Shown here piece after piece: positions 1 through 7,019 of a DNA stretch of 9,908 bases. Source of the DNA: Gammaproteobacteria bacterium. Its GTDB lineage: Bacteria; Pseudomonadota; Gammaproteobacteria; Chromatiales; Chromatiaceae. The notes under the pieces are model-generated. The model did not search any database, was not told the origin of the DNA, and saw only the letters and a program-made list of their open reading frames with translations. The stretch covers positions 1 through 9,908 of the forward strand of contig JAUXDV010000047.1 of assembly GCA_030620735.1 (NCBI GenBank). Reading direction: 5' to 3'. The stretch's first letter is position 1; each line of letters begins with the position of its first letter. The translations under genes and the position numbers were made by a program.

Positions 1-570
1 CGTACAGAGTGGTTCTTCCAGAAATATGTGACGCATTTCCCGCATGGCGGCGAAGTCGTCATGTTCGATCGCAGCTGGTACAACCGCGCCATGGTCGAAC
101 CTGTGTTTGGTTTCTGCACCCCCGAAGAGTACAAGAACTTCATGCGCGGAGTCGTCGGCTTCGAAAAAGATCTGGTTCGACAAGGGACGATTCTGATCAA
201 ACTCTACTTCAGTGTCACCAAAAGCGAGCAGCAGCAGCGTTTTGAACGGCGTAAAACCGATGCGTTGAGACAGTGGAAACTGAGTGAGGTCGACCTGCAG
301 GCGCAGGAGCGCTGGGATGAATTTACAACCCAAAAGTATGAGATGTTGAAAAGGACCAGCAGCAATCATGCGCCCTGGACCGTGATTCGCTCCAATGACA
401 AGCATCTTGCCCGTCTCAACGCCATGAAAACGATTATCAACTCTGTGCCCTATCAACGCGGCAACGAGGAGCTGGACTTTGTTCCAGATCCCAATGTTGT
501 TATTTCAGGACCCAGAGAGGTGGAGATCATGGAAGCCGTGCGCCTCAAGCGCGGCAAGTTCAAAGGTTAA
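1..570 (+). CDS. ppk2: Polyphosphate kinase 2 (PPK2), class I-like, C-terminal part only
   Basis: This is the last 189 residues of a PPK2, open at the window start in frame 1. PPK2 enzymes move phosphate between inorganic polyphosphate and nucleoside di- or triphosphates in the cytoplasm. The visible fragment begins with RTEWFFQKYV. It carries the Walker B-type stretch MFDRSWYNRAMVEPV (fragment residues 21-35) and the lid segment with paired arginines, RRKTDALRQWKLSEVD. The later TSSNHAPWTVIRSNDK stretch is also typical of the family. The Walker A region and the N-terminus lie outside the window, so intactness cannot be judged. The overall pattern resembles single-domain class I PPK2, but nucleotide preference (ADP/ATP or GDP/GTP) cannot be read from this part. 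It ends with TAA and converges on the phosphoribulokinase homologue across a repeat-rich spacer. The family assignment is secure. Confidence 0.95.
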   Translation, partial: RTEWFFQKYVTHFPHGGEVVMFDRSWYNRAMVEPVFGFCTPEEYKNFMRGVVGFEKDLVRQGTILIKLYFSVTKSEQQQRFERRKTDALRQWKLSEVDLQAQERWDEFTTQKYEMLKRTSSNHAPWTVIRSNDKHLARLNAMKTIINSVPYQRGNEELDFVPDPNVVISGPREVEIMEAVRLKRGKFKG

Positions 571-574
571 ATGA

Positions 575-588
575 CAGTTGGCAGTTGG
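575..588. repeat. Tandem heptamer CAGTTGG x2
   Basis: Two exact head-to-tail copies of CAGTTGG lie five bases after the PPK2 stop. Read on the minus strand in another phase the unit is ACTGCCA. It matches, inverted, the ACTGCAA/ACTGCGA heptamers at 822-838 at the other end of the same spacer. With only two copies the tandem could be chance; the inverted partner makes it more interesting. Confidence 0.5.
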
Positions 589-703
589 AAAAAGTCTAGC
601 GAGATCAGATCTCAGACTGACGAGGCATGAAAAGAGATTATTTTCTCTCGCCAAGCTTCCGCGTCCTGCTCACGCCCCTCACCTACGATCCCTGTAGGCG
701 AAG

Positions 704-750
704 GCGCAAAGACCGCAAAGGTTTTCTTGGCGAACTTTGCGGCTTTGCGA
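704..750. repeat. Palindromic repeat with CGCAAAG units (hairpin in convergent spacer)
   Basis: The left arm carries CGCAAAG (705-711) and CCGCAAAG (713-720). The right arm carries the complement, CTTTGCGG (735-742) and CTTTGCG (743-749). The arms pair almost perfectly with one unpaired base, enclosing a loop of about 14 nt. It lies between the convergent ends of the PPK2 gene and the phosphoribulokinase homologue. The rest of this 272-nt spacer holds two smaller potential hairpins (593-618 and 678-694) and the flanking heptamers, with no credible gene. I recall similar CGCAAAG-type repeats scattered in many bacterial genomes, but cannot check that here. It lacks a T-tract, so a REP-like repeat fits better than an intrinsic terminator. 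Confidence 0.7.
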
Positions 751-821
751 GAGTCATTATTGAAATTTGACGCATTTGTAAAGATGTTGGCCAATCAAGG
801 ATTCTAGTCGGTTTGCTGCAT

Positions 822-838
822 ACTGCAAACTGCGAACT
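822..838. repeat. Tandem heptamer ACTGCAA/ACTGCGA
   Basis: ACTGCAA is followed by ACTGCGA and then ACT, a period-7 repeat just past the stop of the phosphoribulokinase homologue. It is the inverted counterpart of the heptamer pair at 575-588. The two therefore bracket the convergent spacer, with the CGCAAAG hairpin between them. Confidence 0.45.
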
Positions 839-842
839 TTCT

Positions 843-1784
843 TTACCCGTCTGACTGACCGAGAACGCCATGCAGTCCTGCTTTGCGCTTTTTCGGCAGT
901 TTCCTGACCTCGCGCAACTCCCTGCCTTTCACCACCAGATCATGCACCAGTGGCATCAGGATAATCTCTATCGCATGCAGCAGTGCGCTGCCCGGGACCA
1001 CCAGCGTGTCTCTCCGTGACATGAATGAATTCGGCAGCAGGCTCAACAGCTCGATAAAATCCGGCCGCATCCCGCGCTGAAAACTGATCACAATAAAACT
1101 CTCATCTTCAGTCGGCATAATGCTATCTTCTGCGAATGGATCCGAAGTATCGACAGTGGAAACCATCTGAAAGTTAATATGCGTACGTGTAAACTGCGGA
1201 GTGATATGCTGCACATAGTCATGCATGCGGCACAATATGGATTGCCTCACCTCGTCCGTGGAATAGCCTCGCAGAGTGATATCACGGCCAATCTTTCGCA
1301 TCCACTCCAGATTAACGATCGGCACAATGCCGATCAGCAGATCCGGATACTGTGAGATATCGATATCTCCATCTATAGCGGCGCCATGCAGACCGCGATA
1401 GAGCAACAGGTCGGTTTTACCCTCGATCTTCTTCCAGGGAGTAAGAGTCCCTACTTCCTGGTCCCATTTTCGGGCCTGTTCATCTGTATGCAGATAATAA
1501 CGCCGCTTCCCTGTGCCGATCGCAGAATACTGGAAAAAAAGCGTCTCCAGCTTGTCGAGACAATTTCCTTCCGGACCATAATGGCTGAGAATACGATCCT
1601 CAATACAGGCCTTGCTAACTTTCTGCTCCATCTCCCCACGACTGTAGCGATGAAAACCACTCCCCTGAATATAGGCTGCCTTGACCCTGTCACGCCAGAA
1701 GATATGCTCAAAAGCCCTGGTAATCGTTGAACTGCCAGCTCCTGACGAGCCGGTCAATGCGATGATTGGAAATTCTGCAGACAT
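843..1784 (-). CDS. prk: Phosphoribulokinase homologue with two catalytic acids replaced
   Basis: The 313-residue product aligns along its length with form I phosphoribulokinase, which phosphorylates ribulose 5-phosphate to ribulose 1,5-bisphosphate for Rubisco. The P-loop GSSGAGSST (12-20) is intact. So are H45, R49, H99, K164, R167, D168 and R172, matching sugar-phosphate and catalytic positions of the Rhodobacter sphaeroides enzyme. However, the canonical GDxFHR motif reads GSGFHR, putting Ser42 at the catalytic-base aspartate. The canonical YEGLHG reads YRGLHG, putting Arg130 at the Walker B-type glutamate (E131 in R. sphaeroides). Normal activity is therefore doubtful: an altered function or a pseudoenzyme is plausible. 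A basic C-terminal tail (KLPKKRK, about 24 residues) exceeds the length I recall for E. coli PrkB. The ATG start is chosen because GGAG lies 6 nt upstream; a GTG 15 nt further upstream is also open. It lies 82 nt after the acyltransferase gene on the same strand. No Rubisco gene is in view. Confidence 0.9.
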   Translation of the reverse strand: MSAEFPIIALTGSSGAGSSTITRAFEHIFWRDRVKAAYIQGSGFHRYSRGEMEQKVSKACIEDRILSHYGPEGNCLDKLETLFFQYSAIGTGKRRYYLHTDEQARKWDQEVGTLTPWKKIEGKTDLLLYRGLHGAAIDGDIDISQYPDLLIGIVPIVNLEWMRKIGRDITLRGYSTDEVRQSILCRMHDYVQHITPQFTRTHINFQMVSTVDTSDPFAEDSIMPTEDESFIVISFQRGMRPDFIELLSLLPNSFMSRRDTLVVPGSALLHAIEIILMPLVHDLVVKGRELREVRKLPKKRKAGLHGVLGQSDG

Positions 1785-1866
1785 CGGGTTCTCCACCACT
1801 GCTCATGATAGTCAATGAGTTCAGATCATATCATGCGCACATCCTTTCCATTATTTATGTAAGGTT

Positions 1867-2742
1867 TCAACCACTTTTAGATTTTTTGTAAACCTTCCCC
1901 TGAAAACGGCGGTAGACCCACTGATACTGTGCCGGTGTTTCAAGTACAGCTGTCTCAATGGTTTTATTCAGTGCGCCCACAGAAACTTCAAGATCTGGAT
2001 CATTGACAGCAGGTTCGGCATCCACTGTTCGGCCAAAAAACTCCTCTTTCTGCGCCTGGCGTTTAACAAAAGCAAGCACCACCGGCGCCCCTGTTTTTGC
2101 AGCAAGTTTTGACAACAGTGTCATGGTCATTGCCTTATGGCCAAAAAAAGGAGAGTAGATACCCCCGGCATTCTGCAACTGCTTTGGCACCTGGTCTGGC
2201 AGGATAATAATGATCTCTTTTCTTTTCAAAGCAGCGACGAGTTGCTTGATGCCACTGCCTGTTGCCGGAACCAGGAGTGCGCCATTCGCCGAACGTCCCT
2301 GCGTCATGATCTCCTCGAGCCACTGCTGCCGGGGCGGCCGATACAGCACGGTGGTTGGCCCGACTGATACCACGGCATGCAGACCAAGCTCCCAGTTGCC
2401 CATGTGCGGAACAGCGACAATCAGACCTTGACCCTGCTGGTATTTTTCTGCCAGGTGACGGCGAAATTCACGCACATCAACTCTTGATTCAAACTCTGAG
2501 AATGGGCGCAGCCAGGTGATGGGCAGCTCCGCCATCAATTTACCATTCTCCACCAGCGTCTGTTTCACCAGTTGCTGCTGCTGCTGTGGCGGCATTTCAG
2601 GAAAGCAGAGAGCAATATTCACCTCGGCAGTATGTCGTTCTTTCAACTGAAAGATCCATGCAATCCAGCCGATGAACCCGCCCAGACGCTGTGCGGCTCC
2701 CAGCGGAGTTTTTGCATATAAGGTGAGTAGAAACTGAAGCAT
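1867..2742 (-). CDS. lpxL: LpxL/HtrB-family lysophospholipid (lipid A) acyltransferase
   Basis: Members of this family transfer an acyl chain from acyl-ACP to a lipid A precursor at the inner face of the cytoplasmic membrane. The 291-residue protein has an N-terminal hydrophobic stretch (about 15-31) that could anchor it. The HX4E catalytic motif HMGNWE is at 113-118. Further family segments are LYRPPRQQWLEE (133-144), the LPDQVP...GGIYSPFFG region (181-201) and the C-terminal QYQWVYRRF. I chose the ATG start because the protein then begins MLQFLLTLYA, as relatives do. A GTG four codons upstream is also in frame, and neither start has a good Shine-Dalgarno. A five-glutamine run (residues 53-57) comes from a CAG-rich patch. 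The exact acyl chain and position (LpxL versus LpxM, or a non-lipid A substrate) cannot be told from sequence, so the symbol is family level. It is divergent from the HExxH gene. Confidence 0.9.
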   Translation of the reverse strand: MLQFLLTLYAKTPLGAAQRLGGFIGWIAWIFQLKERHTAEVNIALCFPEMPPQQQQQLVKQTLVENGKLMAELPITWLRPFSEFESRVDVREFRRHLAEKYQQGQGLIVAVPHMGNWELGLHAVVSVGPTTVLYRPPRQQWLEEIMTQGRSANGALLVPATGSGIKQLVAALKRKEIIIILPDQVPKQLQNAGGIYSPFFGHKAMTMTLLSKLAAKTGAPVVLAFVKRQAQKEEFFGRTVDAEPAVNDPDLEVSVGALNKTIETAVLETPAQYQWVYRRFQGKVYKKSKSG

Positions 2743-2771
2743 TTCAGATATCACTTATTAAGGATTACAAT
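2743..2771 (+). promoter_or_regulatory. Possible sigma70-type promoter for the HExxH-galU-tmcA group
   Basis: TTCAGA (2743-2748) and TACAAT (2766-2771) are separated by 17 bp, with the expected transcript start about 24 nt before the ATG at 2802. The -10 matches consensus at 5 of 6 positions and the -35 at 4 of 6. The spacer between the divergent genes is only 59 bp, so a promoter must lie here or inside a coding end. Such matches arise easily by chance. Confidence 0.35.
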
Positions 2772-2779
2772 TTGCGATG

Positions 2780-2785
2780 ATTATA
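2780..2785 (-). promoter_or_regulatory. Possible -10 element for the acyltransferase gene
   Basis: The minus strand reads a perfect TATAAT here, about 38 nt before the ATG at 2742. I find no convincing -35 at the usual distance and no TGn extension, so support is limited to the -10 and its position in the divergent spacer. Confidence 0.25.
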
Positions 2786-2801
2786 CCGCCTGTGGACAAT
2801 T

Positions 2802-3287
2802 ATGCCTGATGTAACACTTTGCAAGGGAAGAGCTCCTGAAATCAAAAAACTTTTCCTGAAGTACGCCCTGACCATCACTCCCGTCAATGATGATACCCCC
2901 ATACCAGGTTCCTATTGGGGAGAGTCCGAGGCAGGAGTGATCAAATCCCGTCTCTATATCCGCGAAGACACTCCAGTTCACTCCGCCTTTCATGAGGCCT
3001 GCCACTATATTTGCATGGAGAGTGAGCGGCGCACACAACTGCATACAGATGCCGGCGGTGACTATGATGAGGAAAACGGAGTCTGTTATCTGCAGATTAT
3101 TCTCGCCGATAAACTTGCCGGCTTCAGCGCCGACCGGATGATGCAGGATATGGATCGCTGGGGCTACACATTCCGCCTTGGTTGCGCACGCGCATGGTTT
3201 GAAGAAGATGCTGAAGATGCCAAACAATGGCTGCAAAAGGCTGGTATTATAGATTATTACAATAATCCCACATGGAAACTGCGCTGA
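2802..3287 (+). CDS. Uncharacterised HExxH-motif protein, possible zinc metalloprotein
   Basis: This 161-residue soluble protein belongs, as far as I can recall, to a conserved hypothetical family with no known function. Its core is FHEACHYI, where H64-E65-x-x-H68 forms the HExxH signature of gluzincin-type metallopeptidases. About 22 residues later comes DYDEENGVCYLQIILAD (87-103). E90 or E91 could supply a third ligand, an arrangement like the HExxH...E-x-x-A-N-x-F-A pattern of the ImmA/IrrE family. Other distinctive segments are PIPGSYWGESEAG (33-45) and MDRWGYTFRLGCARAWFEEDAEDA (117-140), which look family specific. There is no signal peptide or membrane segment. It is first of three same-strand genes, 27 nt before galU. 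Zinc binding and peptidase activity are inference from the motif. The ATG at 2802 lacks a clear Shine-Dalgarno. Confidence 0.85.
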   Translation: MPDVTLCKGRAPEIKKLFLKYALTITPVNDDTPIPGSYWGESEAGVIKSRLYIREDTPVHSAFHEACHYICMESERRTQLHTDAGGDYDEENGVCYLQIILADKLAGFSADRMMQDMDRWGYTFRLGCARAWFEEDAEDAKQWLQKAGIIDYYNNPTWKLR

Positions 3288-3314
3288 TTAAGGGCGCGGA
3301 ACATCACCACTAAA

Positions 3315-4142
3315 ATGATCAGAAAATGTCTCTTTCCCGCAGCCGGCTACGGCACCCGCTTCCTTCCGGCAACCAAGGCAATGCCCAAGGAGATGCTGCC
3401 GATTCTCACCAAACCGCTGATTCAATACGGCATCGAAGAGGCGCTGCAGGCCGGCATGCAGAATGTCGCCATTGTCACTGGACGCGGCAAACGCGCCATT
3501 GAAGATCACTTCGATACCAATTACGAACTGGAGCACCTGATTGACGGCACTTCTAAGGAGGCCTATCTGCAGGAGATCCGCTATCTGATCGAGCACTGCA
3601 CTTTCTCCTATACCCGCCAGATCGAGATGCGGGGACTGGGCCATGCCATTCTCACTGGCGAGGTATTGATCGGAGATGAACCTTTTGGAGTCATTCTTGC
3701 CGATGATCTGTGCAGCTCCGATCCCGATGGAGTCATGCGCCAGATGGTGAAAATTTACGAAAAATACCGCTGCAGCATTGTTGCAATCGAGAGAGTGGCG
3801 CCTGAAGAGACACACAAATACGGCGTGATTGCCGGAGATGAGATTGAAGAGGGCGTGTTCCGGGTCACCGACATGATTGAAAAACCCTCGCCTGAAGAGG
3901 CGCCATCCAACCTCGCTATCATCGGGCGCTATATCCTGACCCCGGATATTTTCACCATATTGGAGAAGACACCTGCTGGCAGTGGTGGTGAAATACAGAT
4001 TACAGACGCCCTGCTGCAGCAGGCAAAAGAAGGCAATGTGATCGCCTATGAATTTAAAGGGGATCGCTATGACTGCGGATCCATTGACGGTTTTGTTGCT
4101 GCAACCAACGCCTTCTATCAACTCCAGAAATCAGGGGAGTAA
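3315..4142 (+). CDS. galU: UTP-glucose-1-phosphate uridylyltransferase
   Basis: GalU makes UDP-glucose from UTP and glucose 1-phosphate in the cytoplasm, supplying surface polysaccharide and LPS core synthesis. The 275-residue length is normal for a bacterial GalU. The N-terminal nucleotide-binding motif FPAAGYGTRFLPATKAMPKE spans residues 7-26. It is followed by GLGHAIL (107-113), the metal/nucleotide site VILADDL (126-132), the KYGVI stretch (168-172), EKPSPEEAPSN (189-199) and GGEIQITDAL (224-233). The late motif reads FKGDRYDCGSIDGF (247-260), with CGSIDG where many homologues have CGSKLG; I take this as lineage variation. It lies 27 nt after the HExxH gene and 28 nt before tmcA, consistent with one transcript. 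No strong Shine-Dalgarno precedes the ATG. The assignment is secure. Confidence 0.97.
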   Translation: MIRKCLFPAAGYGTRFLPATKAMPKEMLPILTKPLIQYGIEEALQAGMQNVAIVTGRGKRAIEDHFDTNYELEHLIDGTSKEAYLQEIRYLIEHCTFSYTRQIEMRGLGHAILTGEVLIGDEPFGVILADDLCSSDPDGVMRQMVKIYEKYRCSIVAIERVAPEETHKYGVIAGDEIEEGVFRVTDMIEKPSPEEAPSNLAIIGRYILTPDIFTILEKTPAGSGGEIQITDALLQQAKEGNVIAYEFKGDRYDCGSIDGFVAATNAFYQLQKSGE

Positions 4143-4170
4143 TCTCAAATAGAGGCGAAAACATCGCATA

Positions 4171-6246
4171 ATGCGTCATTTTCTGATTGTTGCCGGTAGC
4201 GCCGCATGGTGCAGAAAAAGGGCCGCACAGCTGCTGGAAAATCGTCCGGGAACTGTGTGGATTGGTGACGTCGCAGAGCAGCAGCAACTCAAGCAGGTGA
4301 TTCCGGCAGGCCGGGCGAAGCAGCTGCTGGGACAGGAGTTTCACAGCATTCTCTTTGATGCCCATTGCGGCTTTGATGCAGACGCCTTTGCTGCTGTCAG
4401 CGGCACAATCAATAATCACGGCTATCTGCTGTTGCTCACCCCGCCACTGCATCAATGGCCCGATTTTGAAGACCCCGACTACCAGCGTCTGTGTGTCTGG
4501 CCGGTGACGGCAGATAAAACCAACGGCCGCTTTTTGCAACGTCTCAGCAGCATGTTTCTGCACACTCCTTCCGCCGTTGAAGTGCTCACGCAGGATGAGT
4601 CGCATGAAAGCGCACCGCTCCCCTCACCCGCCACATGTATAACAACATCCACCGCGGATCAACAACAGGCTATCGACGCCATTGTGCACGTCGCCAGCGG
4701 CCATCGCTCCCGCCCGCTGGTCATTACAGCAGACCGGGGACGGGGGAAGAGCGCTGCGCTTGGCCTGGCGGCCGCCATACTGCTGAATAAGCACGAGCAT
4801 GACAACTACCACATCGTAGTCACGGCTCCGGCAATGAGTGCTGTTGCGACCCTGTTTCAACATGCGGCGCCGGAACTTCCAGGATTTAATTCCGACGCAG
4901 GTAAGCTCTTTACCCGGGATCGATCACTCCGATTTGTTGCCCCGGATCAGCTGCTAAAACAGCACAAGATCGCTGCTATTCTGTTTGTCGATGAAGCCGC
5001 CGCCATCCCCGCTCCGTTGCTTGAAGCCCTGCTGCGGCGTTACAAACGCATCGTCTTCTCTACCACTGTGCATGGTTATGAAGGCTCCGGCAGAGGTTTT
5101 GCCACTCGCTTTCGCGACACGCTTGATCGCCTCACTCCGCAGTGGCGGGAGTTGCAACTCTCCACCCCGATCCGCTGGGGCCAGAACGACTCCCTGGAGC
5201 GACTCACATTCGATGCGTTCCTGATGAATGCTGAGCCTGCTGATGAAAATACTTTCGCAAATTTTACGCCGGATCAACTTGAAATCAGCCGCATAACCCA
5301 GGAGACCCTGCTTCAGGATGAGCAAACACTGAGACAAATATTTGGCTTGCTGGTGCTGGCGCACTATCGCACCCGCCCGTTCGATCTTCGCTATCTGCTC
5401 GATGGCGCCAATGTTGAGGTTCTCGTGGGACGCTACCGTGGAGAGGTTGCTGCAGTTACTGTTGCTCTCCGTGAAGGGGGATTCGATGACGACATGATGT
5501 CACTGATCCTTTCAGGAGAGAGGCGTCCGCGTGGGCATCTTGCGCCTCAGACACTGGCGCTCCACTGTGCCCAACCGCAGGCGCTGCAGCACAATTTTTT
5601 GCGTATCATGCGTATTGCGGTCCATCCGGCAATCCGCAGAAAAGGCGTTGCAAGCGCGCTTTTAAAGGAGTTGGGGTCATCAGCAGAAGGCATCGATACG
5701 CTCTGCAGCAGTTATGGCGCCAGCAGTGATTTGCTGGCTTTTTGGCGGAAAAACAGTTTCCAGCCGGTGCGCATCGGATTGACAAGAGAGGCATCCAGCG
5801 GCTGTCACTCGCTGCTGATGCTCCATCCGCTCACTGATAATGGCCGGCAGCTGCTGCATCAGGCCCAGGGGCGTTTTCTCAAACAACTTCCGCTGTTGCT
5901 CACTGACAGTCTCAAAAAACTGGAATGCAGGATCTTCCTGCCGCTGCTTCAGAACGCTAAGCACAGCCATGATATACCGTCAGAAAGCAGAGAACTGCTG
6001 AGGCGCTTCGCTGCCGCGCAACTCCCCTTTGACGCCGTATTCCCGGAACTCGTGGAGCTGGCAATATGGGCCGCCCGCAGCGGTAATGCAGCAAGACTGA
6101 ACGGCCGGCAGCAGGATCTCTTTTTCAGCAGGGTTTTACAGAGAGAGGCTATCCAGAGTCTCGCCACAAGATTACAACTGGCCGGAAAACGCGAGGTACA
6201 ACGCTCACTGCAGTGCGCTGTTCAAGAATTGATGACTCTCGGATGA
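4171..6246 (+). CDS. tmcA: tRNA(Met) cytidine acetyltransferase TmcA
   Basis: TmcA uses acetyl-CoA and ATP (or GTP) to form N4-acetylcytidine at the wobble base of elongator tRNA-Met, which improves decoding accuracy. The 691-residue product is close to the E. coli enzyme in length and has the full domain order. An N-terminal Rossmann-like domain covers about 1-135. The RNA-helicase-like module has Walker A ADRGRGKSA (187-195), the DEAA box (274-277) and FSTTVHGYEGSGRGF (296-310). The GNAT acetyltransferase core has RRPRGHLAPQTLA (451-463) and the acetyl-CoA loop RIMRIAVHPAIRRKGVASALL (478-498). A C-terminal helical tRNA-binding tail follows. No key motif is missing. The ATG at 4171 is the natural family start, although the upstream GAGGCG is rather far for a ribosome site. 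It is last in the HExxH-galU-tmcA group and converges on folE. Confidence 0.96.
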   Translation: MRHFLIVAGSAAWCRKRAAQLLENRPGTVWIGDVAEQQQLKQVIPAGRAKQLLGQEFHSILFDAHCGFDADAFAAVSGTINNHGYLLLLTPPLHQWPDFEDPDYQRLCVWPVTADKTNGRFLQRLSSMFLHTPSAVEVLTQDESHESAPLPSPATCITTSTADQQQAIDAIVHVASGHRSRPLVITADRGRGKSAALGLAAAILLNKHEHDNYHIVVTAPAMSAVATLFQHAAPELPGFNSDAGKLFTRDRSLRFVAPDQLLKQHKIAAILFVDEAAAIPAPLLEALLRRYKRIVFSTTVHGYEGSGRGFATRFRDTLDRLTPQWRELQLSTPIRWGQNDSLERLTFDAFLMNAEPADENTFANFTPDQLEISRITQETLLQDEQTLRQIFGLLVLAHYRTRPFDLRYLLDGANVEVLVGRYRGEVAAVTVALREGGFDDDMMSLILSGERRPRGHLAPQTLALHCAQPQALQHNFLRIMRIAVHPAIRRKGVASALLKELGSSAEGIDTLCSSYGASSDLLAFWRKNSFQPVRIGLTREASSGCHSLLMLHPLTDNGRQLLHQAQGRFLKQLPLLLTDSLKKLECRIFLPLLQNAKHSHDIPSESRELLRRFAAAQLPFDAVFPELVELAIWAARSGNAARLNGRQQDLFFSRVLQREAIQSLATRLQLAGKREVQRSLQCAVQELMTLG

Positions 6247-6289
6247 ACGCTGTGGATGTTCGAATCCCTGAAAAAAATCTACCATAAAA

Positions 6290-6340
6290 ATCACGAACCA
6301 CACGAAATTGTTAAACATCTTTTTTCGTGCTTTTCGTGGC
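6290..6340. repeat. Hairpin repeat of CACGAA units, 9-bp tandem in the right arm
   Basis: The right arm holds three TTTCGTG copies at 6313, 6322 and 6331, an exact 9-bp period. The left arm has the complement as CACGAA (6292-6297) and CACACGAAA (6299-6307). An 18-nt arm (6290-6307) pairs with 6322-6339 at 14 of 18 positions. On the minus strand the stem is followed by five T residues, so it could end folE transcripts weakly; the plus strand has A residues instead. It fills much of the 133-nt spacer between the convergent tmcA and folE ends. Design and placement resemble the CGCAAAG repeat at 704-750. Confidence 0.65.
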
Positions 6341-6379
6341 TTTCGTGGTAAAAAAAGATCTCATAGCTCGTGATATATC

Positions 6380-6934
6380 TTAATGAATCAGTGTGAGGTA
6401 CTCCATGCGCGTTGCCTGGGATTTACGGAATGCGCCCAGCATCACCGAGGTTTTCATGACCGAATTTTGCTTCTCCACGCCGCGCATCTTCATACACAGA
6501 TGCTCAGCCTCAATGGTGACAGCAACACCAGCCGGTTGAATCGCCTGCTCGATGGCGTCTGCGATCTGCACCGTCATATTTTCCTGGATCTGCAGACGGC
6601 GTGCGTACATGTCGACGATACGGGCAATTTTAGAGAGCCCGATCACCTTTCCTCTGGGCAGGTAGGCAACATGCGCCTTGCCGATAAACGGCAGCATATG
6701 ATGTTCACACAGCGAGTAGAGTTCAATATCCTTGACAATCACCATATCATCATTGCTGGTTGCGAAGATCGCATCGTTGACCACTTCATCCAGCGTCTGA
6801 TGGTAGCCTTTGCATAAAAACTCCATCGCCTTGGCAGCCCGCTGCGGTGTTTTCAGCAGTCCGTCGCGCTGCAGATCTTCACCAACACCTTCGATAATGC
6901 CGGAATAGTGTTGTATCAATGCATCCTGTGACAT
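6380..6934 (-). CDS. folE: GTP cyclohydrolase I (FolE, type IA)
   Basis: FolE opens GTP to 7,8-dihydroneopterin triphosphate, the first step of tetrahydrofolate and other pterin synthesis, as a cytoplasmic zinc-dependent homodecamer. The 184-residue length is usual for a single-domain bacterial FolE. The zinc site is C76 with H79 in LYSLCEHHMLPF (72-83), and C147 in EAEHLCMKMRGVEKQNS (142-158). H78 and H145 fit the catalytic histidines. The substrate-binding LPRGKVIGLSKIARIVDMYARR (92-113) and QIQENMTVQIADAI (115-128) are complete. The start is well supported: AGAGGAG lies 6 nt before the ATG, the best ribosome site in the window. The gene stands alone between a hairpin spacer downstream and the divergent palindrome region upstream. 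The assignment is secure. Confidence 0.97.
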   Translation of the reverse strand: MSQDALIQHYSGIIEGVGEDLQRDGLLKTPQRAAKAMEFLCKGYHQTLDEVVNDAIFATSNDDMVIVKDIELYSLCEHHMLPFIGKAHVAYLPRGKVIGLSKIARIVDMYARRLQIQENMTVQIADAIEQAIQPAGVAVTIEAEHLCMKMRGVEKQNSVMKTSVMLGAFRKSQATRMEYLTLIH

Positions 6935-6967
6935 GATGATCTCCTCTGTTGTGATCAGTCTGTGCTG

Positions 6968-6997
6968 ATTGTATGCGACTCAAGCAATAACCGGCAA
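6968..6997 (-). promoter_or_regulatory. Putative sigma70-type promoter of folE
   Basis: On the minus strand TTGCCG (6997-6992) and TACAAT (6973-6968) are 18 bp apart. The -10 matches consensus at 5 of 6 positions and the -35 at 4 of 6. Transcription would begin near 6961, giving a leader of about 26 nt that contains the AGAGGAG ribosome site. A short inverted repeat (ATCAG at 6954-6958, CTGAT at 6965-6969) overlaps the -10 edge and start point. It could be an operator or a chance palindrome. Confidence 0.5.
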
Positions 6998-7019
6998 ACC
7001 TGTTTTGTTCAGGGGATTG

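Noticed and set aside
593..618. Hairpin (AGTCT/AGACT plus GAGAT/ATCTC) as a PPK2 terminator
   Set aside because: The stem is interrupted and A/T-rich, and no T-tract follows, so it does not meet the usual intrinsic terminator form.
612..871. Two short overlapping minus-strand frames in the PPK2-phosphoribulokinase spacer
   Set aside because: They run through the repeat hairpin and encode repeat-derived sequence (KFAKK-type). No ribosome site or family pattern is seen.
2781..3236. Open frame of 151 codons on the minus strand
   Set aside because: It lies opposite the HExxH gene, is cysteine-rich with no family pattern, and would conflict with the motif-bearing plus-strand gene.
3288..4121. 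Long open frame (277 codons) on the minus strand
   Set aside because: It is antisense to nearly the whole of galU, which is unmistakable on the plus strand. The translated sequence has no recognisable domain.
6290..6340. CRISPR array
   Set aside because: The units are 7-9 nt without unique spacers of CRISPR length, and no cas genes are in view.
6383..6817. Open frame of 144 codons on the plus strand
   Set aside because: It is antisense to folE, whose zinc and catalytic motifs and ribosome site are clear.
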